Source of the DNA: Bacteroidia bacterium
GTDB lineage: Bacteria > Bacteroidota > Bacteroidia > SpSt-205
Assembly: GCA_025054525.1 (NCBI GenBank)
Contig: JANWZJ010000012.1
Coordinates: forward strand, 1 to 37,960
Reading direction: 5' to 3'
DNA length: 37,960 bases
Shown here: piece by piece, positions 1-9,363 of the stretch
Layout: each line of letters starts with the position of its first letter
How positions within the stretch are numbered: position 1 is the stretch's first letter
Made by a program: the position numbers and the translations under genes
The notes under the pieces: model-generated
Seen by the model: the letters and a program-made list of their open reading frames with translations, nothing else
Databases searched by the model: none
Told to the model about the DNA's origin: nothing

Positions 1-1280
1 GAGATTACCTGCTTATTGTACGGGGTAAGCCTGAGCATCGGTTTGAAGAAGTACTAAGCTGGGCGGTCAGTCCAACAGGAGAGGTAATTGCTCTCCGTCA
101 TCGCATGCAGGGTATGCAGCGTGTGTATCTCAACGGCGAAGAAGGGCGACCACTGGATGAAATCTCTTCCCTTACCCTGTCTCCTGACTACAAGTCTCTC
201 GCTTACATCGGTAGAAAAGGAGAAGAAATCTTTGTCTTCTTAGATAATGTAGGCATGGGACCCTACCTTCAAGTAAGCAACCTTACCTTCCGTCCTGGGG
301 AGCGTAGCGACCTCTTTTTCGCCTATCAAAAAGAGAAAAACTGTTGGGAGATTTCTGACCATTTGCAAAATACCTATGGTGAGCCCGCACCTTACATAGA
401 CCTGCTCACCTTTTCACCGAATGGAAAAAGAATGGTCTATGTGATACTAAAGAATCGTAAGTTTCATCTAAAGGAACGGGACAGTCTTAGTGATCCCTTT
501 GATCAGATTTCCGACATAGAATTCACAGAAGATAGCAAGCATCTCGTATATCTTCTGAGGAAGGGTATGCAGTTTGGTATTGCATGGGATCATGAAGTAC
601 TCCAAATGGCAGAGGGTATTAGTGGGGTAGTTCTCTCGCCGGACAGTCGGTTTGTAGCCTATATCGCTCGCATCAAAGAGCAACAATATCTCTCTATCCA
701 GAAGCAGCGTTTCGGACCTTACGATAGGGTTGATAGACCCTTTATCACACGCACTAAATCTGCAGTGGTGTATGTAGCTACCCTTCATGGTCGTTCCAGC
801 ATCTATGTAAATGGTGCGCCAGAAGCTGGGCCTTTTGAGAATGTGCTTCGGCTTTCGGGGCAGGGCGAAAGCTATGCCGCTGTGGTGCGCAAAGGTAGTG
901 AAGGGCAGATGGTGGTCCGTGATGGAAAAGTAGGTAATGTTTATTCTGCGGTAGAGCATCTCACATGGGATGAGAAAGGCAAGCAGTTGGCTTATACAGC
1001 CCGTCGTAAGGGAGGTTGGTCAGGGGTCGTTTGGAATGACCAGGAAAGCGATCAGTATGAGTTTCCCCAGCATCTTACCTTTGATGACCAAGGGAAAGCC
1101 TTGCTTTTCTTTGCCCGCAAGCGCGACGGATGGTATGCCGTGCTCAATGACACCCCTATACCCGACACCTTAGCCAAGGAAATCGTAGCTCCTCCCGTGT
1201 ATGACCCAAAAAGTAAAAGTTTTGCGTACTTGTATCGCATCGCCAAAGACGTCTACGAAGGAAGGATAACGCTCAAGTAG
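1..1280 (+). CDS. Beta-propeller (WD40/TolB-like repeat) protein, 5' end missing
   Basis: The reading frame is open from base 3 to the stop at 1278-1280, so the gene enters from the left edge; the first ATG in the window (105) is internal. The protein is a run of blades about 40-50 residues long. Several carry the signature of PD40/WD40-like propellers: 'LSPDYKSLAYIG', 'FSPNGKRMVYV', 'LSPDSRFVAYIA' and 'WDEKGKQLAYTA'. Such propellers usually bind proteins or peptides and are common in Bacteroidota envelope proteins. No catalytic motif is visible, and the missing N-terminus hides any signal peptide or other domain, so the cellular location is unknown. The stop lies 2 bases before the ribD start, so the two are probably cotranscribed. 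The fold is fairly clear; the function is not known. Confidence 0.75.
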   Translation, partial: DYLLIVRGKPEHRFEEVLSWAVSPTGEVIALRHRMQGMQRVYLNGEEGRPLDEISSLTLSPDYKSLAYIGRKGEEIFVFLDNVGMGPYLQVSNLTFRPGERSDLFFAYQKEKNCWEISDHLQNTYGEPAPYIDLLTFSPNGKRMVYVILKNRKFHLKERDSLSDPFDQISDIEFTEDSKHLVYLLRKGMQFGIAWDHEVLQMAEGISGVVLSPDSRFVAYIARIKEQQYLSIQKQRFGPYDRVDRPFITRTKSAVVYVATLHGRSSIYVNGAPEAGPFENVLRLSGQGESYAAVVRKGSEGQMVVRDGKVGNVYSAVEHLTWDEKGKQLAYTARRKGGWSGVVWNDQESDQYEFPQHLTFDDQGKALLFFARKRDGWYAVLNDTPIPDTLAKEIVAPPVYDPKSKSFAYLYRIAKDVYEGRITLK

Positions 1281-1282
1281 GC

Positions 1283-2332
1283 ATGCAGAGCTTCTCCGAA
1301 CGGGATGAAGTTCTGCTGAGAAGGGCTTTGCTGCTGGCGAAGCGCGCCGCCCCCCCTGTCGTAGAACCTAATCCTCGGGTAGGCGCAGTCATAGCGATAG
1401 GAGAACGCATCTTAGGCGAAGGATATCATCGGGAATATGGAGGTCCGCACGCAGAAGTGGAAGCCCTTCAGCAAGTGCGCGAGCGGTCCTTTTTGGCTCA
1501 GGCTACGCTATATGTAACCCTGGAGCCCTGCTGCCACCAGAACAAGAAAACCCCGCCTTGTGTGCCGCAAATCATTCAGATGGGTATTCCTCGGGTTGTT
1601 GTAGGCACGATAGACCCGAATCCCGCAGTTTCAGGTAAAGGCATAGCCCTTCTAAAAGAAGCAGGTGTAGAAGTGGTTCTTGCGCCTGATCCTATTCCTT
1701 ATCGCCGAGTTCTACAGCACTTCTGGGTCAATATGCAAGAGCGGCGCCCCTACATTACCCTCAAGTGGGCGCAAACTTCGGGACATTTCCCTTTTGGAGG
1801 GGGTATCATAGGCAGCCGCACCCAAGGAAAGTGGCCTATTACGGGATTTACAGGAAAAGTTTGGGCGCACCGCCTGCGAGCTCAGCATAGTCATATCGCA
1901 GTAGGGTATCGCACTTGGCTCTTAGACCAGCCGCAGCTTACGACCCGCTATTTTCCCGGAAGCAGCCCTAAGCCCCTGGTATTATATGATGCCAAGCGTC
2001 CTCTACCTTTCCCAGCACCTTCTTTCTTCCACCCTTACGAGGCAATCACGCAGGATTGGCTCAGCGAGCTCTACGAGAAACATAAAGTCGGTTCTATTCT
2101 GGTAGAAGGAGGGGCAGCTCTATTAGAGCAGTTCCTCAAGTCGGGATATTACGACGAGGTGCACGCAATAGTGAGTAATGCTAATCAGTTACCTCCACCT
2201 GAAAGCGCTGTAATGGCTCCCTCATTACCTCCCATGGCTTGGCAGTCTTTGAGACTTAGTACGCAAGAGGAGGTCTGGATAGGAAGGAAGTATTCAACGC
2301 TTCTCGTACCAGGACACACCCACACAATATAG
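1283..2332 (+). CDS. ribD: Bifunctional riboflavin biosynthesis protein RibD (deaminase/reductase)
   Basis: RibD performs the second and third steps of riboflavin synthesis: deamination of diaminohydroxyphosphoribosylaminopyrimidine, then NADPH-dependent reduction of the ribosyl side chain. The N-terminal deaminase domain (about 1-145) shows the zinc site HAE at 56-58 with C83 and C93. The C-terminal reductase domain (about 155-345) shows 'WAHRLRAQHSHIAVG' and 'LVEGGAALLEQF'. The length of 349 aa is normal. The second zinc motif is PCCHQNKKTPPC, one residue longer between the two cysteines than the usual PCxHxGxTPPC. The ATG follows the upstream stop by 2 bases. The 3' end overlaps the convergent ORF at 2294-2881 by 39 bases. 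No other riboflavin gene is in the window. Confidence 0.95.
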   Translation: MQSFSERDEVLLRRALLLAKRAAPPVVEPNPRVGAVIAIGERILGEGYHREYGGPHAEVEALQQVRERSFLAQATLYVTLEPCCHQNKKTPPCVPQIIQMGIPRVVVGTIDPNPAVSGKGIALLKEAGVEVVLAPDPIPYRRVLQHFWVNMQERRPYITLKWAQTSGHFPFGGGIIGSRTQGKWPITGFTGKVWAHRLRAQHSHIAVGYRTWLLDQPQLTTRYFPGSSPKPLVLYDAKRPLPFPAPSFFHPYEAITQDWLSELYEKHKVGSILVEGGAALLEQFLKSGYYDEVHAIVSNANQLPPPESAVMAPSLPPMAWQSLRLSTQEEVWIGRKYSTLLVPGHTHTI

Positions 2333-2881
2333 AAATCCCAAAATCGGGGTATATGTAGCAAAGTATCTAAGCTCTAAGTTAGGATAGTGTCCGTAAGGAT
2401 AAACAAGAGCGATTACTATGTAGAGGACTATTATGGATATGGGCATCAGGTATAGAAGAAGTATGTCTCCTTTTTGAGGTACTGCAGTGCGTATGAGTAA
2501 GAGGACCACGATTGTCGCAAGTATTAGCCATACCAAAAAGGTAAAACCGGCCATAAAGTACCTAGGATGTTTGGGCATATGGAGTATCCATGCCGACACA
2601 GATAGACTCTTGTACATAAAAGCGTAATCCGTGAAGAAGGTGTGGTAAAGTAAGTATAAGAGGCGTTTGTGTGAAGGTATGCTAATCCTGTATAGAAGCT
2701 CGGCGGATTTCTCGTTTAGATACATTTCATTATCACAGGTAGGCTCTGAACGAAACTTCTGTGTTCGCAATAGTACCTCTACTAGAAGGTTCTTCAGTTG
2801 ATTTTCTTGAGCTTCAGTTGGTAAAAGTTTGATGAACAAACTCGTATCTACATCCCATCCACCCGATAGCATATAAGTCAT
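2294..2881 (-). CDS. Hypothetical membrane protein, possibly a C-terminal fragment
   Basis: I do not recognise a named family. The 195-residue product has a soluble first half and three hydrophobic segments (about 110-130, 140-161 and 172-190). The tail, with an aromatic loop 'YPYGHYPNLELRYF' before the last segment, resembles the C-terminal end of multi-pass glycosyltransferases of the GT39 type; this is a weak impression only. The frame stays open upstream of the ATG for about 20 codons to a stop at 2942-2944 without another ATG, and no TAnnTTTG element lies upstream, unlike almost every other first gene here. Bases about 2333-2580 are near 40% GC by my count, against about 50% in sdhA. It may be a remnant of a transferred gene or a small real protein. 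It overlaps ribD tail to tail by 39 bases. Confidence 0.45.
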   Translation of the reverse strand: MTYMLSGGWDVDTSLFIKLLPTEAQENQLKNLLVEVLLRTQKFRSEPTCDNEMYLNEKSAELLYRISIPSHKRLLYLLYHTFFTDYAFMYKSLSVSAWILHMPKHPRYFMAGFTFLVWLILATIVVLLLIRTAVPQKGDILLLYLMPISIIVLYIVIALVYPYGHYPNLELRYFATYTPILGFLYCVGVSWYEKR

Positions 2882-3056
2882 GCGACTATCTGAGGTGTAG
2901 CCCAGTGCGCGTGCGACTCGTGGCTTACTATGGCTCGGTGCCTACTTTTCATAGTGCTTTGACTTCGGCTAATTTGGGAACTCTTCGGTACTGGCTATCT
3001 CAAGGCCAAGTAGCCCTATTGTTTTTTTAGAAATATCCCGAACCTTCATTTTCGTT

Positions 3057-3064
3057 TATATTTG
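3057..3064 (+). promoter_or_regulatory. -7 promoter element TATATTTG for sdhCAB
   Basis: A perfect match to the Bacteroidota TAnnTTTG element ends exactly 4 bases (CAGT) before the sdhC ATG. I see no convincing -33 TTTG at the usual spacing. The predicted transcript start falls at or next to the ATG, so the sdh mRNA would be leaderless. Confidence 0.7.
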
Positions 3065-3068
3065 CAGT

Positions 3069-3743
3069 ATGGCACAGGCAGCTTCCCCAGCAGTAGGATG
3101 GCTTCACACCTCTGTCGGCAGAAAGGTCGTCATGGCTGCTACTGGGATCTTCCTCATGACATTCTTAGTAGTGCATCTCTCGGGTAACCTGTTGCTTCTA
3201 CGAGGGGATAGGGGGGCAGCATTTAATGCTTATGCGGAGTTCATGAGCACCAATCCCTTCATTCGCGTATTGGAGGTCTTACTCTTCTTAGGATTCCTCA
3301 TCCACATCTATCAGGGGCTGTACTTCATCCTCAAAGAAAAACAAGCTCGCCCCCAAAGATATACCCTAAATGCTGCTCATGCCAATACTAGCCTCTTTTC
3401 CCGAACGATGCGCATCAGCGCTGTGGTAGTGCTGGTGTTTCTGATTGTACATATGCGACATTTCTTCGTGGAGCATCGTATTCTTGGCACCTCTCTCACT
3501 ATGTATGAGTCATGCAAGATTGCATTTGAGAACCCTCTTTATTCCGCCTTCTATCTATTCAGCTTTCTGCTGTTGGGCTTTCATTTAGTGCACGGATTTT
3601 ATAGTAGCTTTCAGACTTTAGGGGTTATCCTAAATGCCCGAGTAGAGCGCTTAATCCGTACTGTAGGCATAGCCTTCACGGTATTCATCACTGTCGGATT
3701 TAGCGCTATTCCTATTTACTTCTTGGCAGCGAAATATTTTTAA
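3069..3743 (+). CDS. sdhC: Succinate dehydrogenase cytochrome b subunit (b558 family)
   Basis: This is the single membrane anchor of a type B succinate:menaquinone oxidoreductase. It holds two hemes b and passes electrons between the SdhB iron-sulfur centres and the quinone. The 224 aa contain five hydrophobic segments. Candidate heme-ligating histidines sit in them: H36 ('VVHLSGN'), H79, H128 ('LIVHMRH'), H172 and H175 ('FHLVHGF'). Length and layout fit the b558 family, in which one five-helix protein replaces separate SdhC and SdhD. It is the first gene of sdhCAB; sdhA starts 11 bases after its stop. The ATG at 3069 is fixed by the TATATTTG element 4 bases upstream. Confidence 0.95.
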   Translation: MAQAASPAVGWLHTSVGRKVVMAATGIFLMTFLVVHLSGNLLLLRGDRGAAFNAYAEFMSTNPFIRVLEVLLFLGFLIHIYQGLYFILKEKQARPQRYTLNAAHANTSLFSRTMRISAVVVLVFLIVHMRHFFVEHRILGTSLTMYESCKIAFENPLYSAFYLFSFLLLGFHLVHGFYSSFQTLGVILNARVERLIRTVGIAFTVFITVGFSAIPIYFLAAKYF

Positions 3744-3754
3744 AATTCATACCT

Positions 3755-5734
3755 ATGGCAGAGATAGCAACACCAGTAGCACCCTCTGTAGTGCCAGCGC
3801 CCAGCTGGAGAGAAGGCGAGCTGATTCTACAGAATGCTTGTCCTACTGGGGATTTAGAAAAGCGGTGGACGCGCCATAAAGATAATCTGCGCTTGGTAGC
3901 CCCCCATAATAAGCGTAAGTTGGAGATTATCGTAGTAGGTGCGGGTTTGGCAGGGGCTTCGGCGGCTGCTACTTTGGGAGAGTTGGGCTACCGTGTGAAG
4001 GTATTTGTCTATCACAACTCCCCTCGTCGTGCCCATAGCATAGCAGCCCAAGGCGGCATAAACGCCGCAAAAAACTATCGCAATGACGGAGATAGTATAT
4101 GGCGACTCTTCTACGACACTATCAAAGGGGGAGATTTCCGAGCGCGGGAATCTAATGTATATCGTCTGGCAGAAGTCAGCGTCAAGATTATAGATCACTG
4201 CGTAGCCCAAGGGATACCTTTTGCTCGGGAATACGGAGGCTATTTAGACACTCGTTCCTTCGGAGGTGCCCAACTCATGCGAACCTTCTACGCTCGGGGA
4301 CAGACTGGGCAACAGCTTCTCCTTGGAGCTTATGCCGCCCTCCAGCGTCAAGTAGAACTTGGAAATGTACAGGTCTTCTACAATCACGAACTTCTGGATG
4401 TAGTCGTGGAAGAAGGCAAAGCCAAGGGAGTTATCGTAAGAAACCTCATTACAGGACAAATCTCTCGAGTTGCAGCCCATGCCGTGGTTTTAGCTACGGG
4501 GGGTTATGGAAATGCTTATTACCTTTCCACAAATGCCAAAATGTCCAACGCTACGGCTATATGGCGGGCTCACCGACGGGGTGCTTACTTCGGCAATCCC
4601 AGCTTCGTCCAAATCCATCCTACCTGCATTCCCCAATCGGGTGACTATCAGTCTAAGCTCACCCTCATGAGTGAGAGCCTGCGCAACGATGGACGCGTCT
4701 GGGTGCCGCGCAAAAAAGGCGATACGCGTCCACCTCATGAGACTCCTGATTCCGAGAGATGGTATTATCTGGAGGAGTGGTATCCTGCTTTTGGCAATTT
4801 AGTGCCTCGGGATATCGCTTCTCGTGCAGCAAAGCGGGTATGCGATATGGGATATGGGGTAGGCCCCACAGGTAGAGCGGTTTATTTAGATTTCTCGGAT
4901 GCTATTCGTCGCTTTGGCAGGGAAGTCATCTATCAGCGGTATGGTAACCTCTTTGAAATGTATGAAGAAATCACGGGCGAAAGCCCCTGGGAAACCCCTA
5001 TGCGTATATATCCCGCTGTGCATTATACGATGGGGGGGCTCTGGGTTGATTACAATCTTATGACGAATATAGAGGGGCTGTATGCTATTGGAGAAGCTAA
5101 CTTCTCTGACCATGGTGCGAATCGTTTGGGTGCCAGTGCCCTTATGCAAGGATTAGCCGATGGCTACTTTATCCTGCCTTACACGATAGGGCATTATTTA
5201 GCGACACAGCTCACTCAAAAGCTCTCTACGGATACGGCAGCCTTCGCCGATGCGGAAAAGGAAACGCGCCAACGAATAGGCAACCTTCTCAACACTAAAG
5301 GCACTCGTACGGTGGATGAGTTCCACAGAGAACTGGGTAAAATTTTATGGGACCAGTGCGGATTAGCCCGGAATGCAGAAGGCTTGCGCACGGCTATGTC
5401 TCAAATCCGAGAACTGCGAGAGCGTTATTGGAAGGAAGTCAAAGTAGTTGGCACGAATGAAGGCTTCAATCAGACGCTGGAAAAAGCATTACGGGTAGCT
5501 GATTTCTTAGAACTGGGTGAGCTGATGATAATAGATGCTTATCACCGAGAAGAATCCTGCGGATGCCATTTACGAGAGGAGTATCAGACTGAAGAAGGCG
5601 AAGCCCTCCGCAACGACAAAGATTACGCCTATGTGGCTGCCTGGCAATGGCAAGGGGAGAAAGAGCCCCCTGTTCTTCACAAAGAACCTTTGACTTTTGA
5701 GTTTGTTAAACCTACTGTCAGAAGCTATAAATAA
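3755..5734 (+). CDS. sdhA: Succinate dehydrogenase/fumarate reductase flavoprotein subunit
   Basis: SdhA is the catalytic subunit, oxidising succinate to fumarate on covalently bound FAD. The dinucleotide fold '[19 protein letters not shown]' begins near residue 61. The FAD-linking histidine is H94 in '[13 protein letters not shown]'. Substrate-site elements follow: '[11 protein letters not shown]', '[15 protein letters not shown]' and '[19 protein letters not shown]'. The 659 aa are typical of the long Bacteroidota form, which carries an N-terminal extension before the FAD fold. It is the middle gene of sdhCAB; sdhB follows after 8 bases. No leader or second promoter is visible, so expression should follow the sdhC promoter. 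Confidence 0.97.
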   Translation: MAEIATPVAPSVVPAPSWREGELILQNACPTGDLEKRWTRHKDNLRLVAPHNKRKLEIIVVGAGLAGASAAATLGELGYRVKVFVYHNSPRRAHSIAAQGGINAAKNYRNDGDSIWRLFYDTIKGGDFRARESNVYRLAEVSVKIIDHCVAQGIPFAREYGGYLDTRSFGGAQLMRTFYARGQTGQQLLLGAYAALQRQVELGNVQVFYNHELLDVVVEEGKAKGVIVRNLITGQISRVAAHAVVLATGGYGNAYYLSTNAKMSNATAIWRAHRRGAYFGNPSFVQIHPTCIPQSGDYQSKLTLMSESLRNDGRVWVPRKKGDTRPPHETPDSERWYYLEEWYPAFGNLVPRDIASRAAKRVCDMGYGVGPTGRAVYLDFSDAIRRFGREVIYQRYGNLFEMYEEITGESPWETPMRIYPAVHYTMGGLWVDYNLMTNIEGLYAIGEANFSDHGANRLGASALMQGLADGYFILPYTIGHYLATQLTQKLSTDTAAFADAEKETRQRIGNLLNTKGTRTVDEFHRELGKILWDQCGLARNAEGLRTAMSQIRELRERYWKEVKVVGTNEGFNQTLEKALRVADFLELGELMIIDAYHREESCGCHLREEYQTEEGEALRNDKDYAYVAAWQWQGEKEPPVLHKEPLTFEFVKPTVRSYK

Positions 5735-5742
5735 CACAGCGT

Positions 5743-6501
5743 ATGCGGTTCACGCTGAGAGTATGGCGGCAAAAAGATGCCAAGTCTCCGGGTCAGTTTG
5801 AAACTTATGAGGTGGATGGCGTACCAGCTGATGCATCCTTCTTAGAGATGTTGGATATTCTGAATGAAAAGCTCATCAAGGAGGGCAAAGAGCCTGTGGC
5901 TTTTGACCATGATTGTCGGGAGGGAATATGTGGCTCCTGTGGTCTATTCATCAATGGCAGAGCGCACGGCCCTCTACCCAACATCACTACTTGTCGGCTC
6001 TACATGCGCCATTTCAAGGATGGGGATACGATTACGATTGAGCCTTTCCGTGCACGTCCTTTCCCAGTAATCAAAGATTTAGTAGTAGATCGCTCGGCGC
6101 TTGATAGGATTATTCAGAAGGGCGGCTATATCTCCGTCAATACTGGAAGTGCCCCCGATGCTAACTCCATTCCCATCGCGAAAGCAGCTGCGGACAGAGC
6201 GTTTGATTATGCGACCTGCATAGGGTGCGGGGCATGTGTAGCTGCTTGTAAGAATGCTTCTGCGATGCTCTTCACCTCAGCGAAAGTGGCGCACCTTGCC
6301 CTGCTACCGCAAGGACAGCCTGAGCGTCGGGAGCGTGTCAAACGCATGGTTGCCCAGATGGATGCAGAAGGCTTCGGACACTGTAGCAATACTGGTGCTT
6401 GTGCCGTGGAGTGCCCTGCGAAGATACCCCTCTCCGCTATTGCCCGCCTTCAAAGGGACTTTATCTGGGCTAATCTCACTCCTGATCCCTACGCCCGCTG
6501 A
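5743..6501 (+). CDS. sdhB: Succinate dehydrogenase/fumarate reductase iron-sulfur subunit
   Basis: SdhB carries electrons from the flavin to the membrane hemes. The N-terminal [2Fe-2S] ferredoxin domain shows C58, C63, C66 and C84 ('CREGICGSC' and 'TTC'). The C-terminal domain shows C159, C162, C165 and C169 ('[11 protein letters not shown]') and C214, C220 and C224 ('[11 protein letters not shown]') for the [4Fe-4S] and [3Fe-4S] centres. The 252 aa are normal for the family. It is the last gene of sdhCAB. Its 3' end overlaps the convergent TonB receptor gene by 26 bases, leaving no room for a separate terminator between the two. Confidence 0.97.
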   Translation: MRFTLRVWRQKDAKSPGQFETYEVDGVPADASFLEMLDILNEKLIKEGKEPVAFDHDCREGICGSCGLFINGRAHGPLPNITTCRLYMRHFKDGDTITIEPFRARPFPVIKDLVVDRSALDRIIQKGGYISVNTGSAPDANSIPIAKAAADRAFDYATCIGCGACVAACKNASAMLFTSAKVAHLALLPQGQPERRERVKRMVAQMDAEGFGHCSNTGACAVECPAKIPLSAIARLQRDFIWANLTPDPYAR

Positions 6502-8716
6502 CAAAGTGCCATCTTAGACTTAGGCGAACCTGCCTCCCCACTTGGTCAGCGTAGAAGCGCATAAGGTCGGGATAAGCTCGGTACCGAACATTCAGCATGT
6601 TGTCGCCTGTGAGACCTATTTGCCATCGTCCCCGCTCGTAAGCTGTCTCTCCTCCTAAGAGGAGAAAACCGCGTGGCGGTCGGCTGTATTCTGCCCGCAG
6701 GTCATAGGGTCTGCGCGAAAAAGTGTAGCCTATCTGCGCCTCTAAGCGAAACCCTTTCTGGCTGAATTTCCCCCGTCCTCTCAAAGAGGGTGGAGGCAAG
6801 AGGGGCATCGGTATCCAAGTGGCTCTCTGATATTGGACGGCGCCCAGCGTAGCCTGACTGATTATCTCGGCTTCCCAAGGACCGCGCCGCCCAAGAAGCC
6901 ACTTCCCTGAGAAGGTCAGCCAACCGGCAGGCGACTGCATATACAAGATAGAGAGCGAGGCTCCCCGCAGAGAAAGTACCGGCTCCCCTAAGGCTTCCCA
7001 TATCCAAGCGGAACTTCCCCACAACCCTAAGCTCGCTTCTGCCCTGGAAGTGATGAAGGTAGAGCGCAGGCACACTACCGGCTCACTACGAAGGTGATTC
7101 CCTCCGATTTCAAATGCACCTTTACCCTGGTGATAGCCGAAGGCATAAAGCTCCGCAGGGTTAGGCGCTCTTCTAATCAGAGCCAGCTTTAGTCGCATCT
7201 CCAACAGTTGCGACAAAAAAAACTTTTTCTCCAGCTCTACGGCTAAGGGCAAGAATAGCCTTCTTACTTCAGGGAGGGGAGTTCCCCCTGTGCGCGGTAC
7301 GACCTGTAGGAAGGCATAATGTACAGCCTCTACGCGTGTGCCTACTTCCCATGTTTTTCTCCTGTACAGCAGCCAAGCTCCTCCCATCTCCCGCCTAAAC
7401 GAAGGAATAAAGTAAGCATATTGCCGCAGGTTTCGCTGGCGTTGAAGGAATACGCACCCTTCTAAGCCTGTGGTGCTCTGGTAGTTAAGATGGAGGAAAT
7501 GGGTGGTGAGCTGAAGATTGAGGGCGATACCAGTGCCTGCGGTGTAGATTCCGACAGCGTCTTGTTCTTCGCGTAGATTGTACTGCCGTCCGTAGGTGAA
7601 ATAAAACGCATGCCGAGCGCTGGGAACATAGCCTATTCGTATCGAGAAGAGTTCGTGGAGGGCATGCTGGAAAGGAGGGAGGAGTTCATAGTGAAACCGA
7701 GAAGGCACTAAGGGACGAGGGCTACGCATCGCTCGTTCCAAGTCGGTAAGATTGCCTACCTGCATGCCCTGAAAAATCCCCAGATCAGCGATATACGAAG
7801 CGTAGAAGGACTGAATGTGCCAGGCGGAGAATACTTTCTGCAGAGCGAAGCTGAAATGGCCTTGTTGGGTGGTCGTACCTGTGAGGAAGTAGTCGGGTGT
7901 GCGAAGGGTGCCCAGCTTGAGAGCGGAGCCTTGCAGACGATAACCCCAGCCCCGTAGGGTGCCGTGGAGTCGCCCACCTATGATTCCCCCTTTACCATTA
8001 GCTATGCCTGTGGAGAGAAATGTTCCTTCCAGGCGATTCTTGGGAAAAGTCGTGGGTAGCGGAAGGGCTATTACTCCACCTAAGGCTTCTGTACCATAGC
8101 GGACAGCATGAGGGCCCATGCGCACTTCTATTACTTCACTGCTGAAAGGGTCTATTTCGGGGGCATGTTCGGCGCCCCACTGCTGCGAGGCTAACGGTTG
8201 CCCCCCTTGCCAATACGCAATACGCGTGCCTTGCAGCCCTTCCAGTATAGGCTTTTGTATCAGCGGTCCTGCATAGGTTACGGCAACTCCCGGCAGTCCC
8301 TGAATCTGACCCACTAAACCCACTTCTGGAGGCTTCATTTGTTCCAAAGGCGCTGCTTCTATGTACCTCTTTCGCTCATCCTCAATAATCGTTGCATTTA
8401 GGCGCATCTTGCCCTCTATGTGAAGGGGCGCCTCTATTGGAAGGCTAAGAGTAGTCTCAGCAATCATAGTCGCTCCGTGCCAGACGCGCAGGGTGTAAGT
8501 GCCTGGACACAGGCTATGGATATGAAAATATCCTAAGCTATCTGCTTTCTCGCGTAGTTTAGGGGGTAATAGTTCTATATCGGCATACGGAAAGGGTACA
8601 TAACCTGCTAATTCGCAAGGCTGCATGCAGGGAGTTTGCCCATACAAAAAACCCCACAGGGTGAGGGCATACCATCTTTTTGCTACTATGTGGCAAAAAT
8701 AAGCTATTTGAGGCAA
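6476..8716 (-). CDS. TonB-dependent outer-membrane receptor
   Basis: This is an active importer of the outer membrane, energised by TonB. After a signal peptide there is a short carboxypeptidase-regulatory-like region ('[11 protein letters not shown]'), then a plug domain ending in '[20 protein letters not shown]', then a long barrel with alternating strands ending in 'LSLRWHF'. The start is uncertain. The conventional start is TTG at 8714-8716, but a promoter element (8694-8701) lies downstream of that codon and is followed, 4 bases later, by an in-frame ATA at 8687-8689. From there the signal peptide would read (M)[16 protein letters not shown]. Eight residues (VSGRRDQE) follow the expected terminal Phe and are encoded inside the sdhB overlap. 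The neighbouring divergent DUF6580 gene may serve the same substrate, which I cannot name. Confidence 0.92.
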   Translation of the reverse strand: MPQIAYFCHIVAKRWYALTLWGFLYGQTPCMQPCELAGYVPFPYADIELLPPKLREKADSLGYFHIHSLCPGTYTLRVWHGATMIAETTLSLPIEAPLHIEGKMRLNATIIEDERKRYIEAAPLEQMKPPEVGLVGQIQGLPGVAVTYAGPLIQKPILEGLQGTRIAYWQGGQPLASQQWGAEHAPEIDPFSSEVIEVRMGPHAVRYGTEALGGVIALPLPTTFPKNRLEGTFLSTGIANGKGGIIGGRLHGTLRGWGYRLQGSALKLGTLRTPDYFLTGTTTQQGHFSFALQKVFSAWHIQSFYASYIADLGIFQGMQVGNLTDLERAMRSPRPLVPSRFHYELLPPFQHALHELFSIRIGYVPSARHAFYFTYGRQYNLREEQDAVGIYTAGTGIALNLQLTTHFLHLNYQSTTGLEGCVFLQRQRNLRQYAYFIPSFRREMGGAWLLYRRKTWEVGTRVEAVHYAFLQVVPRTGGTPLPEVRRLFLPLAVELEKKFFLSQLLEMRLKLALIRRAPNPAELYAFGYHQGKGAFEIGGNHLRSEPVVCLRSTFITSRAEASLGLWGSSAWIWEALGEPVLSLRGASLSILYMQSPAGWLTFSGKWLLGRRGPWEAEIISQATLGAVQYQRATWIPMPLLPPPSLRGRGKFSQKGFRLEAQIGYTFSRRPYDLRAEYSRPPRGFLLLGGETAYERGRWQIGLTGDNMLNVRYRAYPDLMRFYADQVGRQVRLSLRWHFVSGRRDQE
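8694..8701 (-). promoter_or_regulatory. -7 promoter element TATTTTTG for the TonB receptor
   Basis: On the minus strand TATTTTTG is followed by CCAC and then an in-frame ATA codon (8687-8689) of the receptor. The 4-base spacing equals that found before seven other starts in this window (eight counting the one-mismatch porX element), which marks ATA rather than the upstream TTG as the probable mRNA start. Confidence 0.6.
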
Positions 8717-8720
8717 GAGT

Positions 8721-8728
8721 TAACTTTG
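8721..8728 (+). promoter_or_regulatory. -7 promoter element TAACTTTG for the DUF6580 gene
   Basis: A perfect TAnnTTTG match ends 4 bases (TAAA) before the GTG start at 8733. It lies 19 bases from the minus-strand element at 8694-8701, making a compact divergent promoter. The spacing supports GTG as the true start. Confidence 0.68.
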
Positions 8729-8732
8729 TAAA

Positions 8733-9239
8733 GTGCAAAGACAAATCTGGGCCTGGCTACTGCTGGTGGGGATAGGGGTTGCTGGCAGGCTTCTCCCGCA
8801 TCCGCCTAACTTCACTCCTGTAGAAGCAGTATCCATCTATGGAGGAGCGTGGCTTCAGCCGATTTGGCTAGCGTATGCTACGCCAGTACTGGTGATGGCG
8901 ATTACTGATTTCATTTTAGGCTGGCATAATCTGTGGCCTTTTACTTGGGGGGGAATGGTATTAGGGGCGGTGTTAGGGAGAAACTGGCTGGAGCCGGGGC
9001 GCTGGCGATCGGCCGCTGGACTGGGCCTTCTGCAAAGCACCCTGTTCTTTCTCATCACGAACTTCGGGGTCTGGCTGCAAGGGTATTACGGCTATACAAG
9101 CCAAGGGCTGATTGCTTGTTATATAGCAGCCATTCCTTTCTATCATTATCAAGTGCTGGGTGCGCTTACTTTTAGTACGCTATTCTGGGCAGCTGAATAT
9201 ACCTTTCTTCGCAGGCTCTCGCCGGCTACGGCAAGATGA
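8733..9239 (+). CDS. DUF6580-family membrane protein (putative ECF-type substrate-binding component)
   Basis: The 168-residue protein has about five hydrophobic segments. It shows the pattern I associate with DUF6580: 'RLLPHPPNFTPVEAVSIYGG' near the N-terminus, 'VMAITDFILGWH', and 'LFFLITNFGVWL' followed by 'GLIACYIAAIPFYHYQVLG'. The family is thought to resemble S components of ECF vitamin transporters, but no substrate is established to my knowledge. The start is GTG, supported by the TAACTTTG element 4 bases upstream. Divergence from a TonB receptor across 16 bases (counting from the TTG) suggests that the two proteins carry one nutrient across the outer and inner membranes; this is inference. 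No ECF ATPase is nearby. Confidence 0.8.
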   Translation: MQRQIWAWLLLVGIGVAGRLLPHPPNFTPVEAVSIYGGAWLQPIWLAYATPVLVMAITDFILGWHNLWPFTWGGMVLGAVLGRNWLEPGRWRSAAGLGLLQSTLFFLITNFGVWLQGYYGYTSQGLIACYIAAIPFYHYQVLGALTFSTLFWAAEYTFLRRLSPATAR

Positions 9240-9363
9240 GACGCTTCTTGGCAGCCCCACCCCTCCTAAGCGGCTAAAAAAGCCCATTATTTACAGATGC
9301 TTCGTCGGAGAACCTCTAAAAGCCTGGCCTCTCCCAGCTAAGAAGCAGGTGTCTCTCCTTTGC

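Noticed and set aside
2911-3030. Plus-strand open frame from GTG at 2911 reading as a plausible short peptide ending in FF
   Set aside because: It has no -7 element or ATG, is only 39 codons long, and lies opposite the open upstream part of the minus-strand ORF. It could be a gene remnant, but the evidence is too thin to call.
2882-3056. tRNA or small RNA gene in the AT-rich spacer
   Set aside because: I found no cloverleaf pattern, terminal CCA context or stable stem-loop set by eye.
3857-4210. Large antisense ORFs inside sdhA and other long genes
   Set aside because: They lie wholly opposite well-conserved genes, lack promoter elements and show no recognisable domain.
8559-8744. Minus-strand 61-codon ORF starting at 8744
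   Set aside because: It overlaps the TonB receptor N-terminus in another frame and has no matching promoter spacing; it is a shadow.
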